This document shows positions 9,510 through 17,858 of a DNA stretch of 64,000 bases, in pieces. Location of the stretch: the NCBI RefSeq assembly GCF_020687685.1, contig NZ_JAJEWM010000001.1, positions 1 to 64,000 of the forward strand, given 5' to 3'. Both the position numbers and the translations under genes were made by a program. The stretch is from Tessaracoccus sp. OS52 (GTDB lineage: Bacteria; Actinomycetota; Actinomycetes; Propionibacteriales; Propionibacteriaceae). The notes beneath the pieces were generated by a model, which was not told the DNA's origin, did not search any database, and was given only the letters and a program-made list of their open reading frames with translations. Numbering within the stretch: the stretch's first letter is position 1; every line of letters begins with the position of its first letter.

Positions 9510-10715
9510 TCAACGCTGAACGAGCCGCTGCAAGCGCTCGACGATGGTCTCGATCGGAATTTTCCCAGCCATAGGGCCCCAAGACAACCGAAGGGCCCCC
9601 TCAATGCGTTGACGTGGAAGCCCTGCCGCCACCAGGACGTGACTCGGGCCGTAGCTCTGGCTAGTGCAGGCGGAGCCGTTAGACACAGCCACAACATCCT
9701 TGAGCGCCACGATCGCTGCTTCTGAATCAAGGCCGGGAATCGAGACGTTGAGGGTCGTGGGGATCGTGCGATCGAGGTCGCCATTGGGCTCCGCGCCGAG
9801 GGACCGGAAAGCGGTGAGCAATCGCTCCTTGATCGCGAGCGCCTGCTCGGCGTTCTTCTCCGCCTCCGTGAGCGCAATCGCTGATGCCAGTCCGAGCCCG
9901 GCGATCAGTGGAACCGGATGGGTTCCGGGACGCAGTCCTCGCTCCTGGCCTCCGCCGAACATGAGCGGCGTAAGCGGTGGGCGTCTGTACCCACGACGCC
10001 TGGCGATGAGGGCGCCCACGCCCTTCGGCCCCCCGACTTTGTGGCCTGAGATAGCCAGGAGGTCGATACGCAGATCCTGCAGGGGAGCGATGACTTTGCC
10101 GAAGGCCTGGGCGGCGTCGACGTGGAAGTAAGCGTCGTGCTGGCCGAGCACGCTGGAGATCCTGTCTATTGGCTGGATCACGCCGGTCTCGTTGTTCACT
10201 GCCATGACGGACACGAGCAACGTGTCGGGACGCAGCCTCGACTCGACCGCTTCCGGCGCGATCCATCCTCCGCGGGTCGGCGGCAGGAGCTCGATCTCGA
10301 AGCCTCGCATCGCCAGGAACTCCAAGGGTTCAAGCACAGCCTTGTGCTCGATCGCGGTGGAGATGATGTGCTTCTTGCCCGTCGCCTCGCCATGCGAAGC
10401 CAAGCCAAGGATCGCCAAATTGTCGCTCTCGGTCGCGCCGCTGGTGAAGATCACCTCGTCAGGCTTAGCAGCCACAACGGCGGCAACCTCGTGCCGAGCC
10501 CGATTCACACGTTCCTTTGCAACCTGGCCGTAACTGTGCGTCCGGCTCCCCGCGTTGCCGAACTCCAAGGTCATGAACCGCAACACCTCGTCTGCGACCC
10601 GTGGATCGACCGGCGCCGTCGCGTTGAAGTCGAGGTAGACGGGACGCGCCTGTGCCAACGGAGGTGTGTTGGCGCTCCTGTCGGAGGTGCTAGGTACAGT
10701 CATGTTCGTAATCAT
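9510..10715 (-). CDS. dndA: DndA, cysteine desulfurase of DNA phosphorothioation
   Basis: 401 residues, IscS/NifS-type fold-type I PLP enzyme. Start VYLDFNATAPVDP, TSGATESDN, the PLP-pocket HVDAAQ, the Schiff-base lysine in SGHKVGGPKG (about K226) and the active-site cysteine in SNGSACTSQ (about C350). It mobilises sulfur from cysteine for DndC Fe-S assembly and phosphorothioate formation. Divergent from dndB across a short promoter region, the arrangement of Streptomyces dnd clusters. Starts at 10715 or at a second ATG at 10703; neither has a strong ribosome site. Assignment as DndA rather than housekeeping IscS rests on the adjoining dndBCDE. Confidence 0.92.
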   Translation of the reverse strand: MITNMTVPSTSDRSANTPPLAQARPVYLDFNATAPVDPRVADEVLRFMTLEFGNAGSRTHSYGQVAKERVNRARHEVAAVVAAKPDEVIFTSGATESDNLAILGLASHGEATGKKHIISTAIEHKAVLEPLEFLAMRGFEIELLPPTRGGWIAPEAVESRLRPDTLLVSVMAVNNETGVIQPIDRISSVLGQHDAYFHVDAAQAFGKVIAPLQDLRIDLLAISGHKVGGPKGVGALIARRRGYRRPPLTPLMFGGGQERGLRPGTHPVPLIAGLGLASAIALTEAEKNAEQALAIKERLLTAFRSLGAEPNGDLDRTIPTTLNVSIPGLDSEAAIVALKDVVAVSNGSACTSQSYGPSHVLVAAGLPRQRIEGALRLSWGPMAGKIPIETIVERLQRLVQR

Positions 10716-10756
10716 AGGCGTCCGAACCGAGACGGTACGGATCTACTTGGCGCGTT

Positions 10757-10776
10757 GTTCGGATCTTGATCCGAAC
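10757..10776. promoter_or_regulatory. 20-bp palindrome in the dndA-dndB promoter region
   Basis: GTTCGGATCTTGATCCGAAC: perfect 9-bp inverted repeats around a 2-bp spacer, 44 bp upstream of the chosen dndB start and 42 bp upstream of dndA. DndB-family proteins are known negative regulators that bind inverted-repeat sites in dnd promoters, so this is the obvious candidate operator. That is inference; the sequence differs from the published Salmonella site. Confidence 0.65.
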
Positions 10777-10819
10777 ACCAGCTATGGTGGGTGGCGTGGT
10801 GAGGAGGAGGGTGGTGACA

Positions 10820-11956
10820 GTGGCAGCTAGCGACGACTCTGCAGCCGTTTCGAGACCAGGCGAGTATGAGTATGTCTTCCCTGCCATCCGCGGCGTGCAG
10901 GCCGGGCGCCCGTACTACGTAACCATGTGGCCTCTGCGGCTCATCCCGAAGCTGTTCCTTTTCGACTCCGAGGAGCTTCCCCCGGAGATGCGGGCACAGC
11001 GCACCCTTAACAAGGCGCGTGTCCCAGAGATGGCTAGGTACATCGTCGAGAATCCGGAGAGCTACATCTTCTCGGCCCTGACTGCCAGCGCGAATGCGGA
11101 GGTGCGGTTCGAGCCCTTCGTCAGCGAGGGCGGCGCGGCGGACCGCGTTGGCAAGCTGACGGTTCCGATGGATGCTCGCTTCGTGATCAATGATGGCCAG
11201 CACAGGCGCGCGGCGATCGCCCGCGCGCTAGAGGACAATCCAGATCTGGGCGACGAGACCATCGCGATCGTTCTCTTTATCGATGTCGGTCTAAGCCGGT
11301 CGCAGCAGATGTTCGCCGACCTCAACAGGCATGCCATCCGGCCATCAAGGTCCATCGGCGTGCTCTACGACCACCGAGACCCGATGTCTGAGATCGCCAA
11401 GCAAGCTGTGTTGCGGTCCGCCTTCTACCGAGACCTCACAGAGATGGAGACCAGCAACCTTGCCGCTCGGTCCCGGAAGCTCTTCACGCTGTCCGCGTTC
11501 TACACGGCCGATCGTGCACTTCTCGACGACGTCAAGGTGGATGGCCTGGGTGAGAGCATCGATCTAGCGACCTCTTACTGGGAGCGGGTTGCCAAGCAGT
11601 TCCCCAGCTGGGGTCAGGTCCACGAGGGCAAGGTCAGCGCTGGCGAGGTTCGCAAGGACTTCATCCACAGCCACGGAATCGTCCTTCACGCCCTCGGCAA
11701 GGTCGGGAACGCACTACTGCGATCGAGTCGGTCGCCGGCGTGGTGGGAGCGGGCCCTCAGGAAGCTTTCTGACATCGACTGGCACCGCAGCAATTCCGCC
11801 GTCTGGGAAGGCCGAGCCACCATTGGCGGCAAGGTGAGCAAGGGCGCCTCAAACGTACTGCTTACGACCGCGTACATCCGAGGGGTCCTCGGCTTACCAC
11901 TACCCCCCGAAGAACAGAGGGCAGACCATGCGTTTGCCCGAGGAGAGATTAAGTGA
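10820..11956 (+). CDS. dndB: DndB, dnd operon regulator
   Basis: About 378 residues. Contains the family hallmark INDGQHRRAAIARAL (DGQHR motif, about residues 130-145) and follows with FADLNRHAIRPSRSIGVLYD, as in DndB/DGQHR proteins. Known role: DNA-binding repressor of the dnd operon that limits phosphorothioate level; not needed for the chemistry itself. The open frame begins at a TTG (10766) inside the palindrome. I prefer the GTG at 10820 (or 10814) because GAGGAGGAGG at 10801-10810 is a strong ribosome site. Its stop overlaps the GTG of dndC (GTGA). Confidence 0.92.
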   Translation: MAASDDSAAVSRPGEYEYVFPAIRGVQAGRPYYVTMWPLRLIPKLFLFDSEELPPEMRAQRTLNKARVPEMARYIVENPESYIFSALTASANAEVRFEPFVSEGGAADRVGKLTVPMDARFVINDGQHRRAAIARALEDNPDLGDETIAIVLFIDVGLSRSQQMFADLNRHAIRPSRSIGVLYDHRDPMSEIAKQAVLRSAFYRDLTEMETSNLAARSRKLFTLSAFYTADRALLDDVKVDGLGESIDLATSYWERVAKQFPSWGQVHEGKVSAGEVRKDFIHSHGIVLHALGKVGNALLRSSRSPAWWERALRKLSDIDWHRSNSAVWEGRATIGGKVSKGASNVLLTTAYIRGVLGLPLPPEEQRADHAFARGEIK

Positions 11957-13485
11957 CGATCAACCTGCCCATCCGTCCCCGCTCAGCGTTCGACGACCTA
12001 GGGTTCGCCGGCACTGTCGACGCGCTCGTCGCACAGACCCAAGACCTGTACCTCGCGGATCCAGTGCCATGGGTCGTAGGTTACTCGGGTGGCAAGGACT
12101 CGACCGCGACGCTGCAGTTGGTGTGGATGGCGCTGGCCGGACTCGAGCTTGGCCAGCGCACCAAGCCGGTCCATGTCATCAGCACCGACACCCTTGTTGA
12201 GAACCCGGTCGTTGCGGCTTGGGTGACGCACTCCCTGGACGTCCTGGGGGCAGCGGCGGAGTCCCAAGGGTTGCCGCTGACGCCGCATCGGTTGACGCCA
12301 GCGGTCACCGACACATTCTGGGTCAACCTGATCGGTCGGGGGTACCCTGCGCCACGACCGAAGTTTCGGTGGTGCACCGAGCGCTTGAAGATCAAGCCCT
12401 CAAACTCATTCATCCGCGAGATGGTTCGCTCGCACGGCGAAGCCATCCTGGTGCTTGGCACGCGCAAGGCGGAGAGCTCTGGTCGCCACGCGCGCATGGC
12501 GGCGCTGGAGTCCCGCCGTGTGCGTGACCTGCTCAGTCCCAACGACTCGCTGCCCAACGCGCTCGTCTACTCGCCGGTGGAGAACTGGTCGAACGATGAC
12601 GTGTGGACCTTCCTCATGCAGTCGCCAAACCCTTGGGGTTACTCCAATAAAGAGCTGCTCACCATGTACCAAGGTGCATCAGCCGACGGGGAATGCCCGC
12701 TAGTCGTGGATTCCAGCACGCCGAGCTGTGGTGACAGTCGATTCGGGTGCTGGACGTGCACCCTCGTCGAGAAGGACAAGTCGATGTCGGCGATGATACA
12801 GAACGACGAGGAGAAGGAGTGGATGCTTCCTCTCCTGGAACTGCGCAACGCATTGGACGTTTCCGATGACCGGCATCTCCGTGACTTCCGGCGCATGAAT
12901 GGCTCGGTACAGCTGTTTCACGACCGGCCTATCCACGGACCGTACAAGCAGTCCGCACGTGAGGACTGGCTCAAACGATTGTTGGCAGCGCAAACGTGGA
13001 TCCGAGAGAACGGTCCCGAGTACGTGTCGTCGCTGGAGCTCGTAACGCTCGCGGAGCTCGAAGAGATTCGTCGAATCTGGGTCGTAGACAAGCATGAGTT
13101 TGAAGACTCTCTCCCGCGCATCTACGAGGCAGCCATGGGAGAGTCTTACCCGGGTGGGCCCCTAGACGAGCACCTTCCGCTTGGTGCCGACATGATCAAG
13201 TCATTGCAGGAGGTGGCAGGCGATGACCGACTGCACTTTGAGTTGGTGCGGGAGCTCCTAGACATCGAGCAGCGCCATCGGGCTCAGGTACGACGAGCTG
13301 GACTGTTCGACTCCCTCGAGAAGGCCATGCGTCGTGGCTTCTACGATGATGTGGAGGATGCCACCGAGCGAGCCCAGCAACGCAAGGCGGCGCTCGAGCG
13401 GGTCCCGCAAGGGCCTGACGGTGAACCTGACCCGCTCGATGTGGCCGACGGGTACGTACGCGCAGTCACGGAGCGCTCGTCGTGA
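11953..13485 (+). CDS. dndC: DndC, PP-loop sulfurtransferase of DNA phosphorothioation
   Basis: 510 residues of the PAPS-reductase/ATP-pyrophosphatase family. PP-loop SGGKDS at about residues 45-50, RWCTERLK at about 140, and a cysteine cluster TPSCGDSRFGCWTC (about C259, C266, C269) which, with C141 or C248, fits the 4Fe-4S cluster of DndC. It activates the DNA backbone with ATP for sulfur insertion. GTG start overlaps the dndB stop, and its own stop overlaps the dndD GTG start, so dndBCD are translationally coupled. Confidence 0.95.
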   Translation: MTINLPIRPRSAFDDLGFAGTVDALVAQTQDLYLADPVPWVVGYSGGKDSTATLQLVWMALAGLELGQRTKPVHVISTDTLVENPVVAAWVTHSLDVLGAAAESQGLPLTPHRLTPAVTDTFWVNLIGRGYPAPRPKFRWCTERLKIKPSNSFIREMVRSHGEAILVLGTRKAESSGRHARMAALESRRVRDLLSPNDSLPNALVYSPVENWSNDDVWTFLMQSPNPWGYSNKELLTMYQGASADGECPLVVDSSTPSCGDSRFGCWTCTLVEKDKSMSAMIQNDEEKEWMLPLLELRNALDVSDDRHLRDFRRMNGSVQLFHDRPIHGPYKQSAREDWLKRLLAAQTWIRENGPEYVSSLELVTLAELEEIRRIWVVDKHEFEDSLPRIYEAAMGESYPGGPLDEHLPLGADMIKSLQEVAGDDRLHFELVRELLDIEQRHRAQVRRAGLFDSLEKAMRRGFYDDVEDATERAQQRKAALERVPQGPDGEPDPLDVADGYVRAVTERSS

Positions 13486-15467
13486 TCCTGAACGAACTCG
13501 TCCTTCACAACGTGGGCACCTTCTCGGGGCGCCACACCATTGACCTGACCCCACCGTCGAGCCAGCGACCGATCATCCTCATCGGGGGACTCAACGGCGC
13601 CGGCAAGACGACCATCCTCGAATCAATCCAGCTTGCTCTCTATGGCTCGCTCTCTCACCATTCTGGTCGCCGAACCGGCAGGCATGAAGATTATCTGCGT
13701 GGTCTGATCCACCGCGGAGTCTCGGCAAGCGAGGGCGCGGCTATCGAACTCACGTTCACGGCTCACCAGGAGGGCCGCGAGCACCTGTACTGGATTCGCC
13801 GCAGTTGGAAGGGCACCGGGGCATCGATTCGGGAACTGCTGCTCGTGTCAGTTGATGGCCGGCACAATCAGTCGCTCACGTCGACTTGGAATGAGCACGT
13901 CGAGACGTTCCTGCCGCGGGGCATAGCCGGGCTCTTCTTCTTCGATGGTGAGCAGATCGAAGCACTCGCGGATCTCGAGCGCTCTCGTCAAGTTCTCGGG
14001 TCCGCCCTCGCGGCGTTACTTGGCCTGGACCTTGTGGAGCGCCTGTCGACGGATCTGACGGTGCTCAAGCGCCGCCACCGCGGCGAGCAGGTTCCCTTGA
14101 CCTTGCGACAGAGCATCGAGGAAAAGAAGCAGGTCGTAACGGCTCGCCGACAAGCAGAGGAAGAGGCGACCGCGGCGGCGGCCGCGCGCGCTAGCGAACT
14201 TGACCGATGCAAGAGACTCTTCCATGAGGCGACCGAGGCCTACCGGGCAGCGGGCGGCGACCTCCTCGAACAGCGCGAGGGCGCCGAGGCCAAGGCGGTC
14301 ATGTGGCGCTCGGAGTTCGCACGATGCGAAGACAACATTAGAAACGAGCTCGCGGAATCGGCCCCGATCCTCCAGGTGGGTGCGCTGCTTGAGCAGCTTG
14401 GCGAGCAGATTCGCCTGGAGGGTATGGCGAGGCGCGACACCCTGCTCGTGGAAGCATTCTTAGCGCGTGACGACGTCTTGGTGGAAAAGCTGCACGCTGC
14501 CCAGGTGAAGGCCCCCACCATTGCGGCGATCCAAGCGTTTCTCGACGGTGACCGACAAGCTCGTCGCATGTCCGCGCAGACGGAGCAGATCATCGGCCTC
14601 TCTGACCCCATGGTACTCGAGGGGATACTCGGATTGGGACTGGCTGAGACGCGGAAGCGCCTTCAGGCAGCCGTTGAACGCCGGGCAGCTCTGAAGGGTG
14701 AGCTCGAGCAGGCGGAGCGACTGCTTGCTGCCATCCCGGAGCCAGAAGCGCTAGCGCCCCTGCAGCGTGCTCGCGAGGATGCTCGAGATGCTCTACTGCG
14801 GGCGCAAGCTATCAATGCGGTGGCGACAGAGACACTTTCATCCGCACGTGCCGAGCATGCGAAGGCGATAGCCGCCTATGATGCGGCATTGGACAAGGCG
14901 GCACTGGCAAACTTGGCGGCTGACGATGACCGTCGCCTCGTAGAGCACGTGGACCGTGTCCGCACCACCCTCGAGGGTCTTCGCGTGGCCGCGACCAAAC
15001 GACAATTGGAGCGGATATCGCAGCTCATCCTCGAAGCACTGGGCATGCTGTTGCGGAAGCAGCGCCTAATCACCGACGTCAGGATCCACCCAGAGACGAA
15101 CACTGTTTCTCTCACCGGAGTCAATGGTCACGCGCTCCCCGCCAACAACCTGTCCGCCGGGGAAAGGCAACTCCTCGCGGTGGCAATGCTATGGGGGCTC
15201 GCACGCGCCGCGGGGCAGCCTCTGCCGGTGGTCATCGACACGCCACTCGGACGGCTCGATGGTTCCCATCGCGAGCACCTCCTCGACCGGTACTTCCCGA
15301 ACGCCAGCCATCAGGTTGTGCTCCTCTCAACAGACACCGAGATCGATGAGGATGCGTTCAAGCGAATCTCGGCCCGGATCGGTCGGAGCTACCACCTGGT
15401 ATTTGACCCCGAGTCCAACGCAACGTACGTGAAAGATGGGTATTTCTGGAGTGACCATGGCGATTGA
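13482..15467 (+). CDS. dndD: DndD, SMC-like ATPase of DNA phosphorothioation
   Basis: 661 residues. N-terminal Walker A GGLNGAGKTT (35-44), the LFFFDGEQIEAL motif shared by DndD proteins, a long charged coiled-coil middle, then the signature LSAGERQLLAVAMLWGLARAA and Walker B VVIDTPLGRLD near the C-terminus. The SMC/Rad50-like ATPase is thought to alter DNA structure or provide energy for sulfur incorporation. GTG start within a GTGA overlap with dndC. Its last 11 bases overlap the dndE start. Confidence 0.95.
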   Translation: MILNELVLHNVGTFSGRHTIDLTPPSSQRPIILIGGLNGAGKTTILESIQLALYGSLSHHSGRRTGRHEDYLRGLIHRGVSASEGAAIELTFTAHQEGREHLYWIRRSWKGTGASIRELLLVSVDGRHNQSLTSTWNEHVETFLPRGIAGLFFFDGEQIEALADLERSRQVLGSALAALLGLDLVERLSTDLTVLKRRHRGEQVPLTLRQSIEEKKQVVTARRQAEEEATAAAAARASELDRCKRLFHEATEAYRAAGGDLLEQREGAEAKAVMWRSEFARCEDNIRNELAESAPILQVGALLEQLGEQIRLEGMARRDTLLVEAFLARDDVLVEKLHAAQVKAPTIAAIQAFLDGDRQARRMSAQTEQIIGLSDPMVLEGILGLGLAETRKRLQAAVERRAALKGELEQAERLLAAIPEPEALAPLQRAREDARDALLRAQAINAVATETLSSARAEHAKAIAAYDAALDKAALANLAADDDRRLVEHVDRVRTTLEGLRVAATKRQLERISQLILEALGMLLRKQRLITDVRIHPETNTVSLTGVNGHALPANNLSAGERQLLAVAMLWGLARAAGQPLPVVIDTPLGRLDGSHREHLLDRYFPNASHQVVLLSTDTEIDEDAFKRISARIGRSYHLVFDPESNATYVKDGYFWSDHGD

Positions 15468-15849
15468 ACACATCCGACTGAGCCAGCAGGCCCGCGACCA
15501 GCTCATCACTCTGAAGAGGCGTACCGGGGTTCAGCACTGGAACGTCCTATGCCGTTGGGCGTTCTGCCGTTCACTGGCCGAACCCGCGCCACCTACCGCG
15601 ATCAAGCTGACGCTCGACAGCAACGTCGAAATGAACTGGCGTACGTTCGGCGGGGATCTCGGGGATGTCCTATGGGGACTCTTGCGGCTCCGTGTCCACA
15701 ATGATGGCCTGCCACTCGACGACGAGACGCTGGTACAGCAGTTCCGTCTCCACCTGCATCGGGGGATCGGGTACTTGGTCGGTGACCCCAGGGTGAAGGA
15801 TGTGGCCGGTCTGGCAAGCGTTGGCTTGAGCGAGCTACCGGCGGCATGA
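15457..15849 (+). CDS. dndE: DndE, DNA-binding subunit of phosphorothioation
   Basis: 130 residues, standard DndE length. Begins MAIEHIRLSQQARDQLITLKRRTGVQHWNVLCRWAF, matching the family opening (hxxRhSxxaxxQLxxLKxxTGxxxWNVLCRWAh). The family forms a tetramer that binds nicked DNA. ATG at 15457 is preferred over the longer frame (15436) because it matches the conserved start and has GGAG upstream. It overlaps dndD by 11 bases and the following methyltransferase gene by ATGA. Confidence 0.95.
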   Translation: MAIEHIRLSQQARDQLITLKRRTGVQHWNVLCRWAFCRSLAEPAPPTAIKLTLDSNVEMNWRTFGGDLGDVLWGLLRLRVHNDGLPLDDETLVQQFRLHLHRGIGYLVGDPRVKDVAGLASVGLSELPAA

Positions 15850-17294
15850 CTCTAGAGGGTGTTGCTCGTCACAAGACCGCACTAACCCGGTCGGCACTCT
15901 CCCGCCCGATTGCTGTTGCCATAACCGATGGTCTGGTGCCGAACGGGGCAACGATCTTCGACTACGGGTGCGGCCGGGGAGACGACCTTCGCCATCTTCG
16001 ATCGCTCGGCTACGCCTGCGAGGGATGGGATCCCGCCCACCGCCCTGAGACCGAGCGCAAGCCCGCGGAGATCGTCAACCTCGGCTATGTCCTGAACGTC
16101 ATCGAGAAGCCGGAGGAGCGCGCCGAGACTCTGCGCTCGGCCTGGTCACTGGCGCGGGAGCTGCTGGTGGTCTCCGCTCGTATGACTTGGGACGCAAGAG
16201 ACCTCGCTGGACGTCCGATGGGCGACGGCTTGTTGACGCGCAAAGGCACCTTCCAGAAGTTCTACGAGCACACTGAGCTCTCGAGCTGGATCGAGCTGAT
16301 CCTTGGAGTCAAACCACACGCAGCCGCCCCCGGCGTGTTCTACCTCTTCCGGGACGAGGCCGCGGCCCAGCGCTTCGTCGCCTCGCGCGTCTACTCTTTC
16401 CGCCCGCGCGTGACCATCGACCCGCAGGTTCAGTATGAGTCGAACGAGCAGCTGCTGGCGCCCCTTCTCGCATTCATGCAGGCCCATGCCCGCCCGCCGA
16501 AGGAAGGTGAACTTGCAGAAGGGCATAGGGCTCAGATCGAGGAAGCTCTCGGGAGTCTCGGACGTGCACAACGTCTCATCCGTCGAGTGACGGAGGATGC
16601 CTACTGGGACCAAGTCACTATTGAGCGGCGGGCTGAGCTCTTGACCTATGTGGCACTGTCCCGGTTCGGTCGGCGCCCGCGGTTATCGCAACTCGACCGT
16701 ACGCTAGCGACGGATCTTCGTACCCTGTTCGGAACGTACCGGCAGGCATGCCTCCAAGCAGACCGGCTCCTGCTTGCTTGCGGCGATCAGGCGATGCTCT
16801 TCGTGAGCGCCCGAACTTCGAAGATCGGCAAGCAGACGCCGAGCGCGCTCTATGTGCACCGCTCAGCGATGACTGACCTTGCGCCAGTTCTCCAGGTCTA
16901 CGAGGGGTGCGCCCGAGTACTCGTGGGCACTATCCCGAGCGCCAACATGATCAAGCTGTCAGTGACGGATCCGCAGGTGTCGTACCTGACGTACCCAACC
17001 TTCGACCGGGATCCCCACCCGGTGCTGCGCTCTGCCATCACGGTTAACCTGCGCACCCTCTCCATAGAATGGCGCGACTACAGCCGCTCGGAGAACCCAC
17101 CCCTGCTGCATCGCAAGGAGGAGTTCGTCGGCAGAGATCATCCGAGCCGCGCCCTCAATGAGCGACTGACTCGCTCGGAAGTGCGGGCGGGGCTGTACGC
17201 CCATCCAGAGCGAATCGGCACGCTCAACGGGTGGCAGGCGACGCTCGCTGACGCCGGCTTCACACTGCGCGGACACCAACTGAGAAAGCTGTAA
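15846..17294 (+). CDS. DNA phosphorothioation-associated putative methyltransferase
   Basis: 482 residues. Class I SAM-dependent fold: motif I TIFDYGCGRGDDLRHL (about 37-51), acidic loop GWDPAHRP, and NLGYVLNVIEKPEER as motifs II/III. The long C-terminal half (from about 200) has no motif I recognise. The layout matches the family known only from dnd neighbourhoods (dnd-related putative methyltransferase). Joined to dndE by ATGA, so it is part of the modification operon. Substrate unknown; there is no clear NPPY or DPPY motif, so it may methylate something other than an adenine amino group. Confidence 0.85.
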   Translation: MTLEGVARHKTALTRSALSRPIAVAITDGLVPNGATIFDYGCGRGDDLRHLRSLGYACEGWDPAHRPETERKPAEIVNLGYVLNVIEKPEERAETLRSAWSLARELLVVSARMTWDARDLAGRPMGDGLLTRKGTFQKFYEHTELSSWIELILGVKPHAAAPGVFYLFRDEAAAQRFVASRVYSFRPRVTIDPQVQYESNEQLLAPLLAFMQAHARPPKEGELAEGHRAQIEEALGSLGRAQRLIRRVTEDAYWDQVTIERRAELLTYVALSRFGRRPRLSQLDRTLATDLRTLFGTYRQACLQADRLLLACGDQAMLFVSARTSKIGKQTPSALYVHRSAMTDLAPVLQVYEGCARVLVGTIPSANMIKLSVTDPQVSYLTYPTFDRDPHPVLRSAITVNLRTLSIEWRDYSRSENPPLLHRKEEFVGRDHPSRALNERLTRSEVRAGLYAHPERIGTLNGWQATLADAGFTLRGHQLRKL

Positions 17295-17343
17295 TCCGTC
17301 GGCGGGGCGAACTGCGGTCGTGATTGCAGCAGCCGACTTCTAA

Positions 17344-17361
17344 CTGCCTGCGACGAGGCAG
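17344..17361. terminator. Weak hairpin between convergent dnd operons
   Basis: CTGCCT-gcgacg-AGGCAG, a 6-bp stem with a 6-base loop, in the 90-bp gap between the methyltransferase gene and the opposing operon. Could serve as a terminator in both directions; short and without a T-run, so weak support. Confidence 0.3.
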
Positions 17362-17384
17362 CTCCCGAGGTGTGCCCAGCTGAC

Positions 17385-17858
17385 TTAACCCCACGTCACG
17401 CCACCGAGCAGTTCCTCAACTGATGCAGGAGTTGCCCCGCCGCCGCCGCTGAGCGCCTCGTACACGAGGTCGCCCACGACTAATGCCGCCGGCTTGTGGC
17501 GGACATTGACCTGTTCCTGGATGTAGTCGAGGCCCCCATTCGCGTACTCCTCGAATATCCGCACCCGCTCCTCGATTCGAACGCTATCCATGACCTCGGG
17601 GTCGTCCTTCACGACGTTGGCGGCGATCATGTTGATCAGAGCCTCGCTAAACGCGGGTCCAGTGAGAGTTTCGTAGCGGATGGGATCGCCGGCGGTCTCC
17701 GTGTAGGTCACCCGCCGACTGAACCGGTAACCGACTGCGGCGGCCAGCAGCAGGATGTCTCGGAAGGTGCTGAACCCGCCCTCATCTTGTAGTTCCTTCA
17801 TCAGCCGCTCGTGCTGCTGCGGGCGACGCACTCGGACGTCGGCAGGCGGATTGTTCAC
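17385..17858 (-). CDS. small Dnd-associated protein (dnd_assoc_4-like)
   Basis: 157 residues, soluble, no signal peptide. Begins MNNPPADVRVRRPQQHERLMKEL with a GFSTFRDILLLAAAVGYRFSRR segment. The FxxhxDhhhhAAxxGh pattern and length resemble the family annotated as DNA phosphorothioation-associated protein 4; this is from memory and cannot be checked here. Last gene of the minus-strand operon, overlapping the DndD-like gene by 4 bp. Function unknown. Its C-terminal GGGGATPASVEELLGGVTWG is probably flexible. Confidence 0.7.
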   Translation of the reverse strand: MNNPPADVRVRRPQQHERLMKELQDEGGFSTFRDILLLAAAVGYRFSRRVTYTETAGDPIRYETLTGPAFSEALINMIAANVVKDDPEVMDSVRIEERVRIFEEYANGGLDYIQEQVNVRHKPAALVVGDLVYEALSGGGGATPASVEELLGGVTWG

